Part shown: piece by piece, positions 23,602 to 32,419 of the stretch | How the letters are laid out: every line of letters starts with the position of its first letter | Numbering within the stretch: position 1 is the first letter of the stretch | NCBI GenBank assembly: GCA_902500785.1 | Contig: CABVRW010000009.1 | Span: 1 to 64,000 of the forward strand | DNA length: 64,000 bases | Source: an uncultured Nitrospira sp. | GTDB taxonomy: Bacteria; Nitrospirota; Nitrospiria; Nitrospirales; Nitrospiraceae | Direction: 5' to 3' | Translations under genes and position numbers: made by a program | The notes under the pieces: generated by a model | Databases searched by the model: none | Seen by the model: only the letters and a program-made list of their open reading frames with translations | What the model was told of the DNA's origin: nothing

Positions 23602-25353
23602 ATGAGCGACCATAGAAAATCGGATCAGCCTGAGGCGGGTGGGCCGCAGCCCCCGCGACACGAGGCCTCGGCCTCTCCCGATCCGATCGAGTTGATAGAA
23701 GAATGTCTGGCTGCCTTTCCAGACGGCGACCCGCGCCAGAAGCTGCTCTACAAATTGCGACATGTGGTGACGGCCCAGTCGGTCGCCCAGGACCGGCGCG
23801 AAACTGAAGTCAAGAAACTCAATGAGGTGGTGGCCAAGTTGACGGCGCCCGCCAACCGGGTCGGACTGTTGCTCGAAGTGCCGGCCGAACATGTGGCGCG
23901 CATCGTCGTCGGAGGGGCGGAGTATTATGCCAACATCGATCCGCGCCTTCGGGCGGAGGACCTCAAGATCGGGACACAGATTCTGGTGAATGAAGCCTAT
24001 ACGGTCATCAAAGCCCTGGGGTATGACCGCAATGGACCGGTGCTCAAGGTCGCCGAGGTGTTGCCGGATGGGCGCATTCGTTTCGAGCAAGATATGGGCC
24101 GGCAAGCGTTGATTTTGCAGCGGTCCAGTGATTTGGTCGGGGCGGACCTCAAGGCCGGGGATGAAGTCCGCATTGAGCCGACTCATCGGATCGCCATCGA
24201 AAAATTCGAGAATCGTCAGGCCAGGACGCATCTCCTGGATGAAGTGCCCAACGTGACGTGGGAACAAATCGGGGGCCAGCATCAGGCGATCGAGGCGATC
24301 CGCAAGGCCATCGAATATCCCCTGCTCCATGCCGACACTTTTACGAAATATCAATTTACGCAGCCGAAGGGGTTCCTGCTCTATGGCCCGCCGGGCTGTG
24401 GCAAGACCTTGATCGGACAGGCCGCCGCCGCCAGTTTGGCTCAGCTCGTCCGTGAGTCGCAGGGGCAGGCCGCTTCAGCCGGCACATCGAAGAACCCACC
24501 GGTGACTAGCGGCGCGTTCTTGCACATCAAGGGGCCGGAGATTTTGAACATGTGGCTGGGCGAGTCCGAGCGGATTGTCCGGGATCTCTTTGCGAAAGCC
24601 CGCGCCAGACGCAAAGAGGGGGCGCTGCCGTTTATTTTCATCGATGAAGCCGAGTCCGTGTTGGGCACCAGGCGATCGATGCGGTCGTTCAATATCAACA
24701 ATACGTTGGTGCCGATGTTCTGCGCCGAGATGGACGGCATTGAATCGCTTCAGGATGTCGTGATCATTCTGGCGTCCAACCGGCCTGATTTGATCGATCC
24801 GGCGGTGCTGAGACCAGGTCGAATCGACAGGAAGATCAAGGTCGCGCGGCCGAGTCGAGAGGCCGCCGTCGAGATTCTTGCGGTCTATTTGACGCCCGCG
24901 CTGCCGCTTGATCCAGAATTGCTGGAGCGTAACGGACAGGATCATGACGCGGCGCGCCGCGCGGTGATCGAGCAGGTCGTCGAAAGTCTCTTCTCACGGA
25001 CGGATCAGAACCGCGTGTTGTCGATTCGTCTTCGGAATGGGCAGCACAAGGTGCTGTATCGCGGAGATCTTGTCAGCGGGGCGATTCTCTCCTCAATCGT
25101 ACAGCGGGCGAAGGAGAAGGCGATTGAGCGGGTGGTGGCGCAGGCCGGGGTGCCTTCCGGCGACGGAATCCGTGCGCAGGACCTGCTCGATGCGGTGCAA
25201 GAGGAATACCGGGAAGGCGAGATGTTGCCGCCGGATGACGCCGCGGAGGAATGGCTCAAACTGCTGGATCATCATCCTGAACAGGTCGTCGGTGTCTCGT
25301 CCTTCCGCCGTGGGCGAGCAACGGAAGAACGATTGGTGAACCAGATCATCTGA
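23602..25353 (+). CDS. mpa: proteasome-associated ATPase Mpa/ARC
   Basis: 583 residues. The start follows a GGAGGA box; the frame is open 8 codons further up. Domain order fits ARC/Mpa: a charged N-terminus, a coiled coil (about 30-85), OB-fold interdomain (about 90-200), then an AAA+ module with Walker A GPPGCGKT (near residue 263), Walker B FIFIDEAES and arginine fingers (LRPGRIDRK). It unfolds Pup-tagged proteins and feeds them into the 20S core. The end of the protein is ...LVNQII and lacks the QYL-type tail that docks Mpa on the alpha ring in actinobacteria. It heads a co-directional block dop-pup-prcB-prcA-pafA. Confidence 0.93.
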   Translation: MSDHRKSDQPEAGGPQPPRHEASASPDPIELIEECLAAFPDGDPRQKLLYKLRHVVTAQSVAQDRRETEVKKLNEVVAKLTAPANRVGLLLEVPAEHVARIVVGGAEYYANIDPRLRAEDLKIGTQILVNEAYTVIKALGYDRNGPVLKVAEVLPDGRIRFEQDMGRQALILQRSSDLVGADLKAGDEVRIEPTHRIAIEKFENRQARTHLLDEVPNVTWEQIGGQHQAIEAIRKAIEYPLLHADTFTKYQFTQPKGFLLYGPPGCGKTLIGQAAAASLAQLVRESQGQAASAGTSKNPPVTSGAFLHIKGPEILNMWLGESERIVRDLFAKARARRKEGALPFIFIDEAESVLGTRRSMRSFNINNTLVPMFCAEMDGIESLQDVVIILASNRPDLIDPAVLRPGRIDRKIKVARPSREAAVEILAVYLTPALPLDPELLERNGQDHDAARRAVIEQVVESLFSRTDQNRVLSIRLRNGQHKVLYRGDLVSGAILSSIVQRAKEKAIERVVAQAGVPSGDGIRAQDLLDAVQEEYREGEMLPPDDAAEEWLKLLDHHPEQVVGVSSFRRGRATEERLVNQII

Positions 25354-25455
25354 ACTGATGCCATGTCGGGTGTGAAACGTGACGGGTGGGCGGCTCGGAA
25401 CAAGCAGGTGATCAGCTAGTTCTTGTCGCCTTTGACAGAGCTCCGGTAGGGACAT

Positions 25456-26976
25456 ATGCATCTCTTCGGCATCGAAACGGAATACGGTATTACCAGAGAA
25501 GATCTCGACACGGTCGATCCTGTCGAGGAATCGATGGAGTTGGTGCGCGCGCACCTGACCGGGAGCTTTGAACGGCGGTGGGACTATCGAGGCGAAGATC
25601 CGCATGAAGATGCGCGCGGATTCCGTGTTTCTGGCCTGCAGCAGGACAAGGAGGAAGATGACTTCGCCAAGGTCGATGCCCATCGACCGTTTTCATTTCA
25701 TGAGATGAAAAGCGATCTGGTCTTGCCGAACGGCGCGCGGTTTTACAACGACCATACGCATCCCGAGTATTCCACTCCGGAATGTCGTACCCTCAAAGAT
25801 CTTCTGGCACATGATCGGGCAGGAGAACGCATTGTCCAGCGAGCAGCGGATCGCCGCAATCATCAGCTCGGTGGTCCGCACGTGCAACTCTACAAGAACA
25901 ATACCGACTTTCATGGCCACAGTTATGGCTGTCACGACAACTATCTGGTATCGCGCTCATTGCCGTTTCCACAATTGGTGAGTGGACTCATGCCGTTTCT
26001 GGTGAGCCGCCAGCTCGTGGCCGGAGCCGGGAAAGTCGGGATGGAAGCGCAGGAGTCAGGCTTTGTGCCGGGCCCGTTCCAACTTTCGCAACGGGCCGAT
26101 TTTATGGAGGCGGAGTTGGGCGTCGATACGATGCACAACCGGCCGATTCTCAATACACGGGATGAACCGCATGCCGATCGAACCAAGTACCGGCGTCTGC
26201 ATCTGATTCTCGGCGATGCCAATATGTGCGAATATGCGACTGCCCTCAAGGTCGGCACCACCAGACTGGTGTTGGACCTGCTTCAGCGCGGCGGCGCCCC
26301 GAGTCTAGAGTTGGAGCAGCCGGTTGCCGCCATCAAGCAACTCTCTAGGGACCCCGAACTGAAGGCGACGGTGCGATTGAAGGATGGCCGAAGCCTGTCC
26401 GGACTCGCGATTCAAAGGGAGTATTGGAATGCGGTGAGCCGCTGCTGCGCGGGTGATGATCCGGATACCGATTGGGTCTTGCGGGAATGGTCCGAAACCC
26501 TCCGCTTGCTCAGTCAGGATCGAGCACAATTGGTCGGGAAACTGGATTGGGTCACGAAGCAGTGGCTGCTTGAGACGTTTATGCGGGAAGAGCGGCTCGC
26601 GTGGGAAGATCCGTGGCTCGCCAGTTTGGATCTGGAATATCATAATATGAACCCTGACCGCGGACTGTTTCTGGGGCTCGAAGCCGAGGGGAAAACCTGG
26701 CGTATGACGAACGAGCGTGATGTTGCGCAGGCCCTGACTGCCGGTCCGGCGGATACCCGAGGCGGGCTCCGCGGGTTGTGTGTGACTCGGTTTCCGGACC
26801 AGATCACGGGCATGCAGTGGGAGCGGGTACAGTTCGCAGGCGGACTGCGTGCGCGAACGCTTGAAATGGGTGACTTGTTTGAGCCGGAAGCGGTGCAGGC
26901 CTGCGCCGCGTTGTTTGAGGCATCCGCGTCTCCAGCGGATGCGCTGGCGGCGTGGACGAGACGAAAGGACCAATAA
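25456..26976 (+). CDS. dop: Dop, deamidase/depupylase of the Pup system
   Basis: 506 residues of the carboxylate-amine-ligase fold. It begins with the nucleotide/metal-binding IETEYGI. It has the Dop-specific loop signature RWDYRGEDP...DARGF (about 40-55), then NGARFYNDHTHPEYS, LYKNNTD and NTRDEPHAD. The Dop loop and the H-HPEYS segment separate it from PafA. Dop removes Pup from substrates and, where Pup ends in Gln, deamidates it. Here Pup already ends in Glu, so depupylation is the more likely role. It is 102 bp downstream of mpa and 2 bp upstream of pup. Confidence 0.92.
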   Translation: MHLFGIETEYGITREDLDTVDPVEESMELVRAHLTGSFERRWDYRGEDPHEDARGFRVSGLQQDKEEDDFAKVDAHRPFSFHEMKSDLVLPNGARFYNDHTHPEYSTPECRTLKDLLAHDRAGERIVQRAADRRNHQLGGPHVQLYKNNTDFHGHSYGCHDNYLVSRSLPFPQLVSGLMPFLVSRQLVAGAGKVGMEAQESGFVPGPFQLSQRADFMEAELGVDTMHNRPILNTRDEPHADRTKYRRLHLILGDANMCEYATALKVGTTRLVLDLLQRGGAPSLELEQPVAAIKQLSRDPELKATVRLKDGRSLSGLAIQREYWNAVSRCCAGDDPDTDWVLREWSETLRLLSQDRAQLVGKLDWVTKQWLLETFMREERLAWEDPWLASLDLEYHNMNPDRGLFLGLEAEGKTWRMTNERDVAQALTAGPADTRGGLRGLCVTRFPDQITGMQWERVQFAGGLRARTLEMGDLFEPEAVQACAALFEASASPADALAAWTRRKDQ

Positions 26977-26978
26977 CC

Positions 26979-27173
26979 ATGCGATATATGTTGATGCCGG
27001 AACGTCGTGAGGCCCCGGGAGATCCCATGCCGAAACCACCGGGTCCCTCGGAAGAAGGCGGCGGCCCTCGACGGCCAGAAACAGACTCTCCAGATAAGGA
27101 TAATTTGCTGAAGCGGATGCGGAAGGTCGATCCGAAGCAGGCGGAGCGGTATCGGCAACGAACGGGAGAGTGA
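26979..27173 (+). CDS. pup: Pup-like ubiquitin-like tag (UBact)
   Basis: 64 residues, intrinsically disordered in composition: Pro/Glu/Gly-rich at first, then a basic helix-prone stretch (LLKRMRKVDPKQAERYR). It ends in RQRTGE. A terminal Gly-Glu is the activated form attached by PafA to lysines. Because Glu is encoded directly, no deamidation by Dop is needed. It matches the description of UBact, the Pup relative of Nitrospirota and other Gram-negatives (ending R-T/S-G-E/Q). Starts at Met4 or Met6 are also possible. It lies between dop and prcB in actinobacterial order. Confidence 0.9.
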   Translation: MRYMLMPERREAPGDPMPKPPGPSEEGGGPRRPETDSPDKDNLLKRMRKVDPKQAERYRQRTGE

Positions 27174-27255
27174 GGGGATGGTAACGGGTAAGGCGTCCGG
27201 TGGTCGGTCAGAGTCTGATCGCTTGACGATTCATGATTCACGAGGGGTTGGTGTC

Positions 27256-28032
27256 ATGGGGATGCAAGGAGACTTTTTCCAGCTCTTGAAAGAGCAGGGG
27301 TATCAATTCGGCAATCCTGTTGCGGCCGCAGCCGGAATGGATGTTCCAAACGCCACCACGATTCTCGCGTTGAAGTATCGCGATGGCGTACTGGTCGCGG
27401 GCGATCGCCGAGCGACGGCGGGGAATATGGTGATGTATGACCGCACCGACAAAGTGTTGGAGATTGATCGTCATAGCGTGATGGCGATCGCGGGTGTGCC
27501 GGCGACTGCGTATGAGATGGTGCGGGTCCTGGAACACTCGTTCAAATACTACCGGCGCACGCAACTGCAGGAGCTGAGTTTTGAAGGGAAGCTTCGAGCC
27601 GTGTCCAAGCTGCTCAAGGAGAATGTGCCGGCCGCGTTGGCAGGGACCGGTGCCGTCGTCCCGGTGTTCGCAGGGTACGACCATGGACAAGAGACTGCGA
27701 AGATTTATTTTTACGATATTTTAGGGGCTGAATTTGAGGCCGTCGAGTATGCCGTTTCCGGTTCGGGCTCGCCGACCATTCGAGGCATCCTCCATTATGT
27801 GAATACATGGGGTCCGCAACCCTTGGCGAGTCTCCCTGAAGAACAGGCTACGATCCAGGCGCTTCGGCTCCTCACGAGCGCGGCGGAGTTCGATTCGGCC
27901 ACCGGTGGGGTGAATCGGGAGCTGAATCTCTATCCGGTCGTTAAACTCATCACCTCCGCCGGCGTGCAGACCATTGCGGATGCCGATTTGAAACGATTGT
28001 ATGAGCGCGAAGTGGTGCGTGGGCGCGAATAA
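27256..28032 (+). CDS. prcB: 20S proteasome beta subunit
   Basis: 258 residues from 27256, a start supported by a GAGGGG box; the frame is also open from 27178. A 33-residue propeptide precedes the catalytic Thr (NA|TTILALKYRDG), which leaves a 225-residue mature subunit. Counting from that Thr, Asp17 (VAGDRRAT) and Lys33 (DRTDK) are in place, so it is an active N-terminal nucleophile protease. SGSGSPTIRG fits the conserved later motif. It forms the two inner rings of the core, with PrcA outside. It lies 82 bp after pup and 43 bp before prcA. Confidence 0.94.
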   Translation: MGMQGDFFQLLKEQGYQFGNPVAAAAGMDVPNATTILALKYRDGVLVAGDRRATAGNMVMYDRTDKVLEIDRHSVMAIAGVPATAYEMVRVLEHSFKYYRRTQLQELSFEGKLRAVSKLLKENVPAALAGTGAVVPVFAGYDHGQETAKIYFYDILGAEFEAVEYAVSGSGSPTIRGILHYVNTWGPQPLASLPEEQATIQALRLLTSAAEFDSATGGVNRELNLYPVVKLITSAGVQTIADADLKRLYEREVVRGRE

Positions 28033-28075
28033 ATGAAAGGCAGGATAGTGAGCCCTATGTTGAAGGTGACACGTT

Positions 28076-28915
28076 ATGTATGAGGAACCCTATCGGTGGA
28101 TCGAAGCGGTCGGCAATCGACGTCAGTATCTCGATGAGCAATTTTCGAAGGGCTCGCCGGTTGTGGCCCTGGCGTATGCCGATGGTATTCTGCTGCTCAC
28201 CGTCAGTCGGGGGACACCCAAACTCTACGAGGTATACGATCGCATTGCGCTTGGCGGAATGGGACACCCGGCTGATTTGGAAAAGTTGCGCTTCTCTCTG
28301 CTGGAGATGGCCCATGTCGAGGGGTTCAACCGGTCGCCGTCCGATGTCACCGGCGCACGTCTCATGAAGTATGGGCTGGCGCCGACCATCAAGCAGGCCT
28401 TTGAAGAGATTTACAAAGCGCCCTTTATCGCGAAAATTTTACTCGCTGAATTAGGTGTGAAGCCGGAGCGAGACCTGTTCCTGACGATCAACTACGACGG
28501 AAATTTCGAGGAGAGCCGAGGCTGGGCTTCAATAGGAGCGACGTCCGCCGTTCAAATCCGGATGCGGCGCTATTTTGAATCGCACTCTGCGTTGGCGCAG
28601 ACCTCGTTGGCGCAGGCTATCGACACGGCCCTTTGCGCTTGGGCCGTGGGCTCTTTGGCTCAAGCTGCGTCAGAGGCCTCGGCTGGAGAACCTTCCGCGG
28701 AGCAGGGGTCGGAACCGAGGACGGAAGGGGACGCGTCTGGAATGCCTGACAAGGCCGCTCTCTTGGCGCATGTGCGGCAGACCGTCGCTGAGAAGCCGGT
28801 GGAATGCGTCCTGCTGGAACGTCGTGGACCTGGTTCCGCCAAGTATCGCGCGCTCCGATCTGACGAACTGGGTGCGCTGCTGCCGCCCGCGGTCAGCGCA
28901 CCGCCCACGAGCTAA
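28076..28915 (+). CDS. prcA: 20S proteasome alpha subunit
   Basis: 279 residues. The proteasome alpha fold spans about 1-195 (VVALAYADGILLLTVSRGTPKLYEVYDRIAL is the core, here given as ADGILLLT and LYEVYDRIAL). No catalytic Thr is present, as expected. The N-terminus (MYEEPYRWIEAVG) is the likely gate. A ~80-residue C-terminal extension follows that is rich in Ala/Ser/Glu and ends in a Pro/Ala tail; it is longer than usual for the subunit. The start has an AAGGTGA box. It forms the outer rings that bind Mpa. The pafA ATG begins 1 bp after its stop. Confidence 0.92.
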   Translation: MYEEPYRWIEAVGNRRQYLDEQFSKGSPVVALAYADGILLLTVSRGTPKLYEVYDRIALGGMGHPADLEKLRFSLLEMAHVEGFNRSPSDVTGARLMKYGLAPTIKQAFEEIYKAPFIAKILLAELGVKPERDLFLTINYDGNFEESRGWASIGATSAVQIRMRRYFESHSALAQTSLAQAIDTALCAWAVGSLAQAASEASAGEPSAEQGSEPRTEGDASGMPDKAALLAHVRQTVAEKPVECVLLERRGPGSAKYRALRSDELGALLPPAVSAPPTS

Positions 28916-28916
28916 T

Positions 28917-30407
28917 ATGCTGAATCGAATTTTTGGACTCGAAACGGAGTACGGCCTCCTAGTAAATCAGGATCGGCCCGACCACTCCCCGTCCTGGGTT
29001 GCCCAGCGCATTCGGGATCACATTTTTCATGTCGATCGGCGAGGGGTCCTCGATCTTCACCATCGTGGCCATGATGAACCGCCCGGCAACGGAGGATTTT
29101 TAACCAATGCGGGCCGCATCTATATCGATATGGGCCATCTGGAGTATGCCTCTCCGGAGTGCACGACCCTTGCGGATCTTGTGGCATCTGATCGCGCTGG
29201 AGACCGGATCATTCAGAATGCCGTGACGGCCTTGGGGTTGGACGAGACCGTCTCGCTCATCAAGAATAATATCGATCATGAAACCGATGCGACGTTCGGG
29301 TCGCATGAGAACTACCTGGTCACGCGGCAATTTCCCTTCTCCCGGCGTGGGCTCGGTCCGCTGGTGACGTTCCTCGTCACCCGTCAGGTATTCACCGGTG
29401 CCGGGCGAATCGGATGTGCGAGTGATCCGAACGAATGGGTGCAAGTCGGCGGGCTCATCTTGCACCGGCCGGGACTGCGCGATGCCGTAGATCGATCGAT
29501 TGTGCCGTTTCAGATCTCCCAACGGGCCGACTACATCGTCAACGACTTCTTTGAATGGGTGCAACACAATCGGGCGATCGTCAACACGCGCGACGAACCG
29601 CTGGCCGATCCCAATCACTATCGCCGAATCCACCTGCTGTGCGGGGATTCGAACATGGCTGAGTATGCCACGGCCCTCAAGATGGGGACCACCGGTTTGG
29701 TGTTGCAACTGATCGAGGCGGGGCAGGCTCCGCGTGGGCTGGGGATCAGCGAACCGGTCGAGGCGCTGCAGGATATCTCCCGCGATCCGGATCGTCAGTG
29801 GATCGTTCGATTGGAGTCGGGGCAGTCGATGTCCGCCGTCGACATTCAGGAGCAGTTCCTCGCCGCGGCCCAGCGTCATTGCAAGGGGCAGGACGAAGAG
29901 ACGGATTGGGTGTTGGCTCAATGGGAAGCCGTGCTGACGGATTTGCGTGGCGGGTATGAAAAACTAGTCGGCCGGATCGATTGGGCTTCGAAGCTGTGGC
30001 TATTGGAGACCTATCGAGATGCAGAACAGGCGGCCTGGGACGATCCTATGTTGAAGAGTCTCGATCTGGAATACCACAATCTGCATCCCGAACGAGGGCT
30101 CTGCTACGGCCTCGAGGAGGAAGGGCGGGGGCTTCGGCTGACGACCGACAAGATCGTTCATCTGGCGCAGGACCATCCGCCGCGCAACACGCGGGCATTT
30201 GGACGCGGTGAATTGGTCCGGCATCTGCTGGCCGGCGGGGGCGGGGGAATCGTGACGGAGGTCCCGCTCGACTTCGACGACCAGATGGCCTGCGAGTACA
30301 TCATCAACTGGTCGAATTTCAAATTGCGGGGAGCCGCGCCGTTTTTTATGGCCGATCCGTTTCAGACCTATGCGCAGGATGTGCGCACTCACCTCGCCGC
30401 TCGATAG
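28917..30407 (+). CDS. pafA: PafA, Pup--protein ligase
   Basis: 496 residues. It opens with FGLETEYGL, the ATP/metal-binding segment. It then has NAGRIYIDMGHLEYASPEC, SLIKNNIDHETDATFGSHENYL and NTRDEPLAD, and ends with the C-terminal lysine-recognition domain (NFKLRGAAPFFMADPF). It lacks the Dop loop and has the PafA-type C-terminus (W-x-NFKLR...DPF). It attaches the C-terminal Glu of Pup to substrate lysines using ATP. The real start is 28917, 1 bp after prcA. It closes the six-gene set and converges on an unrelated minus-strand gene 7 bp away. Confidence 0.92.
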   Translation: MLNRIFGLETEYGLLVNQDRPDHSPSWVAQRIRDHIFHVDRRGVLDLHHRGHDEPPGNGGFLTNAGRIYIDMGHLEYASPECTTLADLVASDRAGDRIIQNAVTALGLDETVSLIKNNIDHETDATFGSHENYLVTRQFPFSRRGLGPLVTFLVTRQVFTGAGRIGCASDPNEWVQVGGLILHRPGLRDAVDRSIVPFQISQRADYIVNDFFEWVQHNRAIVNTRDEPLADPNHYRRIHLLCGDSNMAEYATALKMGTTGLVLQLIEAGQAPRGLGISEPVEALQDISRDPDRQWIVRLESGQSMSAVDIQEQFLAAAQRHCKGQDEETDWVLAQWEAVLTDLRGGYEKLVGRIDWASKLWLLETYRDAEQAAWDDPMLKSLDLEYHNLHPERGLCYGLEEEGRGLRLTTDKIVHLAQDHPPRNTRAFGRGELVRHLLAGGGGGIVTEVPLDFDDQMACEYIINWSNFKLRGAAPFFMADPFQTYAQDVRTHLAAR

Positions 30408-30414
30408 ACATTGC

Positions 30415-31335
30415 CTATCGCCTGAGTCCTACGCGTTCCAGCGCCCCTTTCGAGACATCGAACGCAACGCGCAGTTGCACCGCGAAGTATTTCTGGACCA
30501 GGCCGGATTGATCCAACGGTCGGTCTTCCTCCCGATAGAACGCCACTTCCATATCGTTCCAGCGGACGGCAATCCCGATGATCCAATCGAGTTCCGAGGG
30601 GTTGAGGGTATTGCTTGCTTCACGGTCGGTGAAGAAGTTCATATCCCCGTACAGCACCACCTTATTCTTGTACATATCCAGGTCGGCATGGGCCACGTAT
30701 CGGAACAGCGCGCGGCCGGTATTGTTCGGGCGCGAAAAGTATTGGCTGTTGTGGAAGAGCCATCCCGCGCCGGCATAGGCCGTGAGATTTTGGTTGGGGA
30801 GGGTACGTCGCCACAAGGCGGAGTCCTGGATGGCTTGGAAACGCGCCGTCACCAGCGCATCGGCGTAAGCCTGTTTGAGGCCACGGCGGTCCAGTGGGGC
30901 ATCACGTTCGTACTGCAGGCGCCAATTGAACCGATCGAGGACGCCGGTGAACGCAAAGGTGCCGTCCCATTCCGACAGTTTGATCCATCCGTCGGTGCGG
31001 TCCGAGAAAAAGTTCTGATCGGTGTAAAACGTGAGGTATTGCTTATAGAGGTCCGTTTCCAAGTGCAGCATGTGCCGCATGCCGACGAGTCCGGTATTGT
31101 CGGGTCTGGCGGCGAACGTCGGATTTTTTACGAAGGCACTGGTCAGCAGATAGCCGCCGAAGAGCGTTTCCTCTTCTTCGCGCGTTTCATGTTCCGGGTC
31201 ATCCATCGCAGGGAGTGGGCGCCCGTACTTTTCAAGTCCGAAGGCGGGCTCCGAACAGAGGGCGAGGAGCGGCAGCAAGCCGATCAACAACACCAGCCAA
31301 TGCGGGCCAGGACTGGCTGGTCGACGGGTCGTCAT
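30415..31335 (-). CDS. two-repeat outer-membrane beta-barrel-like protein
   Basis: 306 residues. The start at 31335 is set by an ATGA overlap with the preceding lipoprotein gene (31332-31335). A signal peptide (HWLVLLIGLLPLLALCSEPAFG) precedes the mature protein. The mature part contains two homologous ~100-residue repeats (about 55-165 and 190-300). Each runs from a Phe/Arg-Pro-x-Asn-Thr-Gly stretch (ARPDNTGL; SRPNNTGR) through a DMYK/DLYK strand, then QNFFSDR/MNFFTDR, ending APLDRRGL.../RPLDQSGLVQKY. Alternating hydrophobic-aromatic strands look like a beta-barrel. I do not recognise the family. Confidence 0.72.
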   Translation of the reverse strand: MTTRRPASPGPHWLVLLIGLLPLLALCSEPAFGLEKYGRPLPAMDDPEHETREEEETLFGGYLLTSAFVKNPTFAARPDNTGLVGMRHMLHLETDLYKQYLTFYTDQNFFSDRTDGWIKLSEWDGTFAFTGVLDRFNWRLQYERDAPLDRRGLKQAYADALVTARFQAIQDSALWRRTLPNQNLTAYAGAGWLFHNSQYFSRPNNTGRALFRYVAHADLDMYKNKVVLYGDMNFFTDREASNTLNPSELDWIIGIAVRWNDMEVAFYREEDRPLDQSGLVQKYFAVQLRVAFDVSKGALERVGLRR

Positions 31336-31730
31336 TTTGGGCAATTGGCGAAGATCGCTTCGCAATCGTTTGAAGCGTCGACTGAACTCGGCACAAAACG
31401 ATACCGAACCTGATCGACTCGTTGGTCTTTGAGCACGACGGTTGCCCAACAGCCGTGATGCACGGTGGGAAGGCTGCTCTTCGAGGACACCATGGACTCT
31501 TCGAGCAGGGGGGCCTCTTTGTAGTACCGGAGCAAGGTGACCGTTCCATCCTCACGCTCCTGGAGCGGTGTTCCAGCCCAGGCCAGCACCAGTGCCCTGC
31601 TGGTGCCTCGCAGGGTTTGTTGATGAGGATAACCTTCGGTGACAGGTGGAACGCTTTGGCAACCCAGCATGCAACCGGCAAGCAGGGTGTTCAGAATCCA
31701 GAGGTGATCTCGAATGTGAAGAGGGCGCAT
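31332..31730 (-). CDS. small lipoprotein, unknown function
   Basis: 132 residues from Met at 31730, chosen because the lipoprotein signal begins there (LWILNTLLAGCMLGCQS). Either of two lipobox-like sites (LLAGC, MLGC) could be lipidated. The frame stays open 68 codons further upstream, but that part lacks export features. The mature protein resembles a short beta-rich domain (LVLAWAGTPLQEREDGTVTLLRYY, WATVVLKDQRVDQVRYRFVPSS). Its stop overlaps the start of the two-repeat barrel protein as ATGA, so the two are likely partners in the outer membrane. Confidence 0.65.
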   Translation of the reverse strand: MRPLHIRDHLWILNTLLAGCMLGCQSVPPVTEGYPHQQTLRGTSRALVLAWAGTPLQEREDGTVTLLRYYKEAPLLEESMVSSKSSLPTVHHGCWATVVLKDQRVDQVRYRFVPSSVDASNDCEAIFANCPK

Positions 31731-32155
31731 GATCAATGGCACGAACAGAGGAGCAGGCACTGTGAGTAACATACCTGCCTGGTCAAAGCAACCAATCAGG
31801 AACGGTGCATGAAACTTACCCGCTTCCGATCTTCTTGCGCAGAGCTTCGATTTCGACTCCTCGAGCACGAGATATCCATTCTCCAAGCTGAAGCGACCGG
31901 CGTCGGACGCGAGTACTGGATGCGCGCGCTTCACACGATCGACGTTGTGAGCGATGAGGCGATGACCGTCGAGATGCAGTGCGTCATGCCTGTCGCGAGG
32001 TCGGAGTAGGCGTCAGGATCATGACGGGCGTCATCGTTCTGACTTGTCACGAAGCCTCGCATGGGTGGACCTCCATCACGGACAGAGTCTTTATGACCTG
32101 TAGCTATCATCTAAGTTAATTATGGTAGGTAAATGCATTTTTTTAATCGGATGAG
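31731..32155. other. long intergenic region between divergent genes
   Basis: No convincing gene. Open frames of ~65 codons on both strands look like noise. The stretch from about 32110 is AT-rich. A 14-base palindrome ATGACGGGCGTCAT sits at 32021-32034 and could be an operator. Confidence 0.4.
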
Positions 32156-32183
32156 TTGACAAATATGTCTAATTCCCTAGAAT
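32156..32183 (+). promoter_or_regulatory. sigma-70 promoter upstream of the PilZ fusion gene
   Basis: TTGACA (32156-32161), a 16-base spacer, TAGAAT (32178-32183), in an AT-rich island unlike the surroundings. It points at the gene starting at 32420 and gives a leader of about 230 nt. Confidence 0.6.
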
Positions 32184-32419
32184 AAGCTTCGAGTATGGGA
32201 TGTTTATGACCGACGCTGTGTGCCAATCCTGAGGCCGTGCGTGTCGTCAATCCTTCCTTGTCCGATCATCCGACATCCTCCCGAGACCGTGGAATCGTTC
32301 GTGCGCTTGCAAGAGTTCAGCCTCGTCTTGAGCTCGACCTGTGAGTGAGCGGCGCGGGCCACATGTATTCACTACAGTGCTGTGTCATGCTCAGCACTCA
32401 CTTTGGCGGGAGGAATCGT

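Noticed and set aside
25433-25438. TTGACA-like hexamer in the mpa-dop gap as a second promoter
   Set aside because: No -10 at proper spacing; dop is more likely on the mpa transcript.
31809-32009. Plus-strand 66-codon frame in the gap before the PilZ fusion
   Set aside because: Overlaps an equally weak minus-strand frame, no start signal and no family features; neither strand is convincing.
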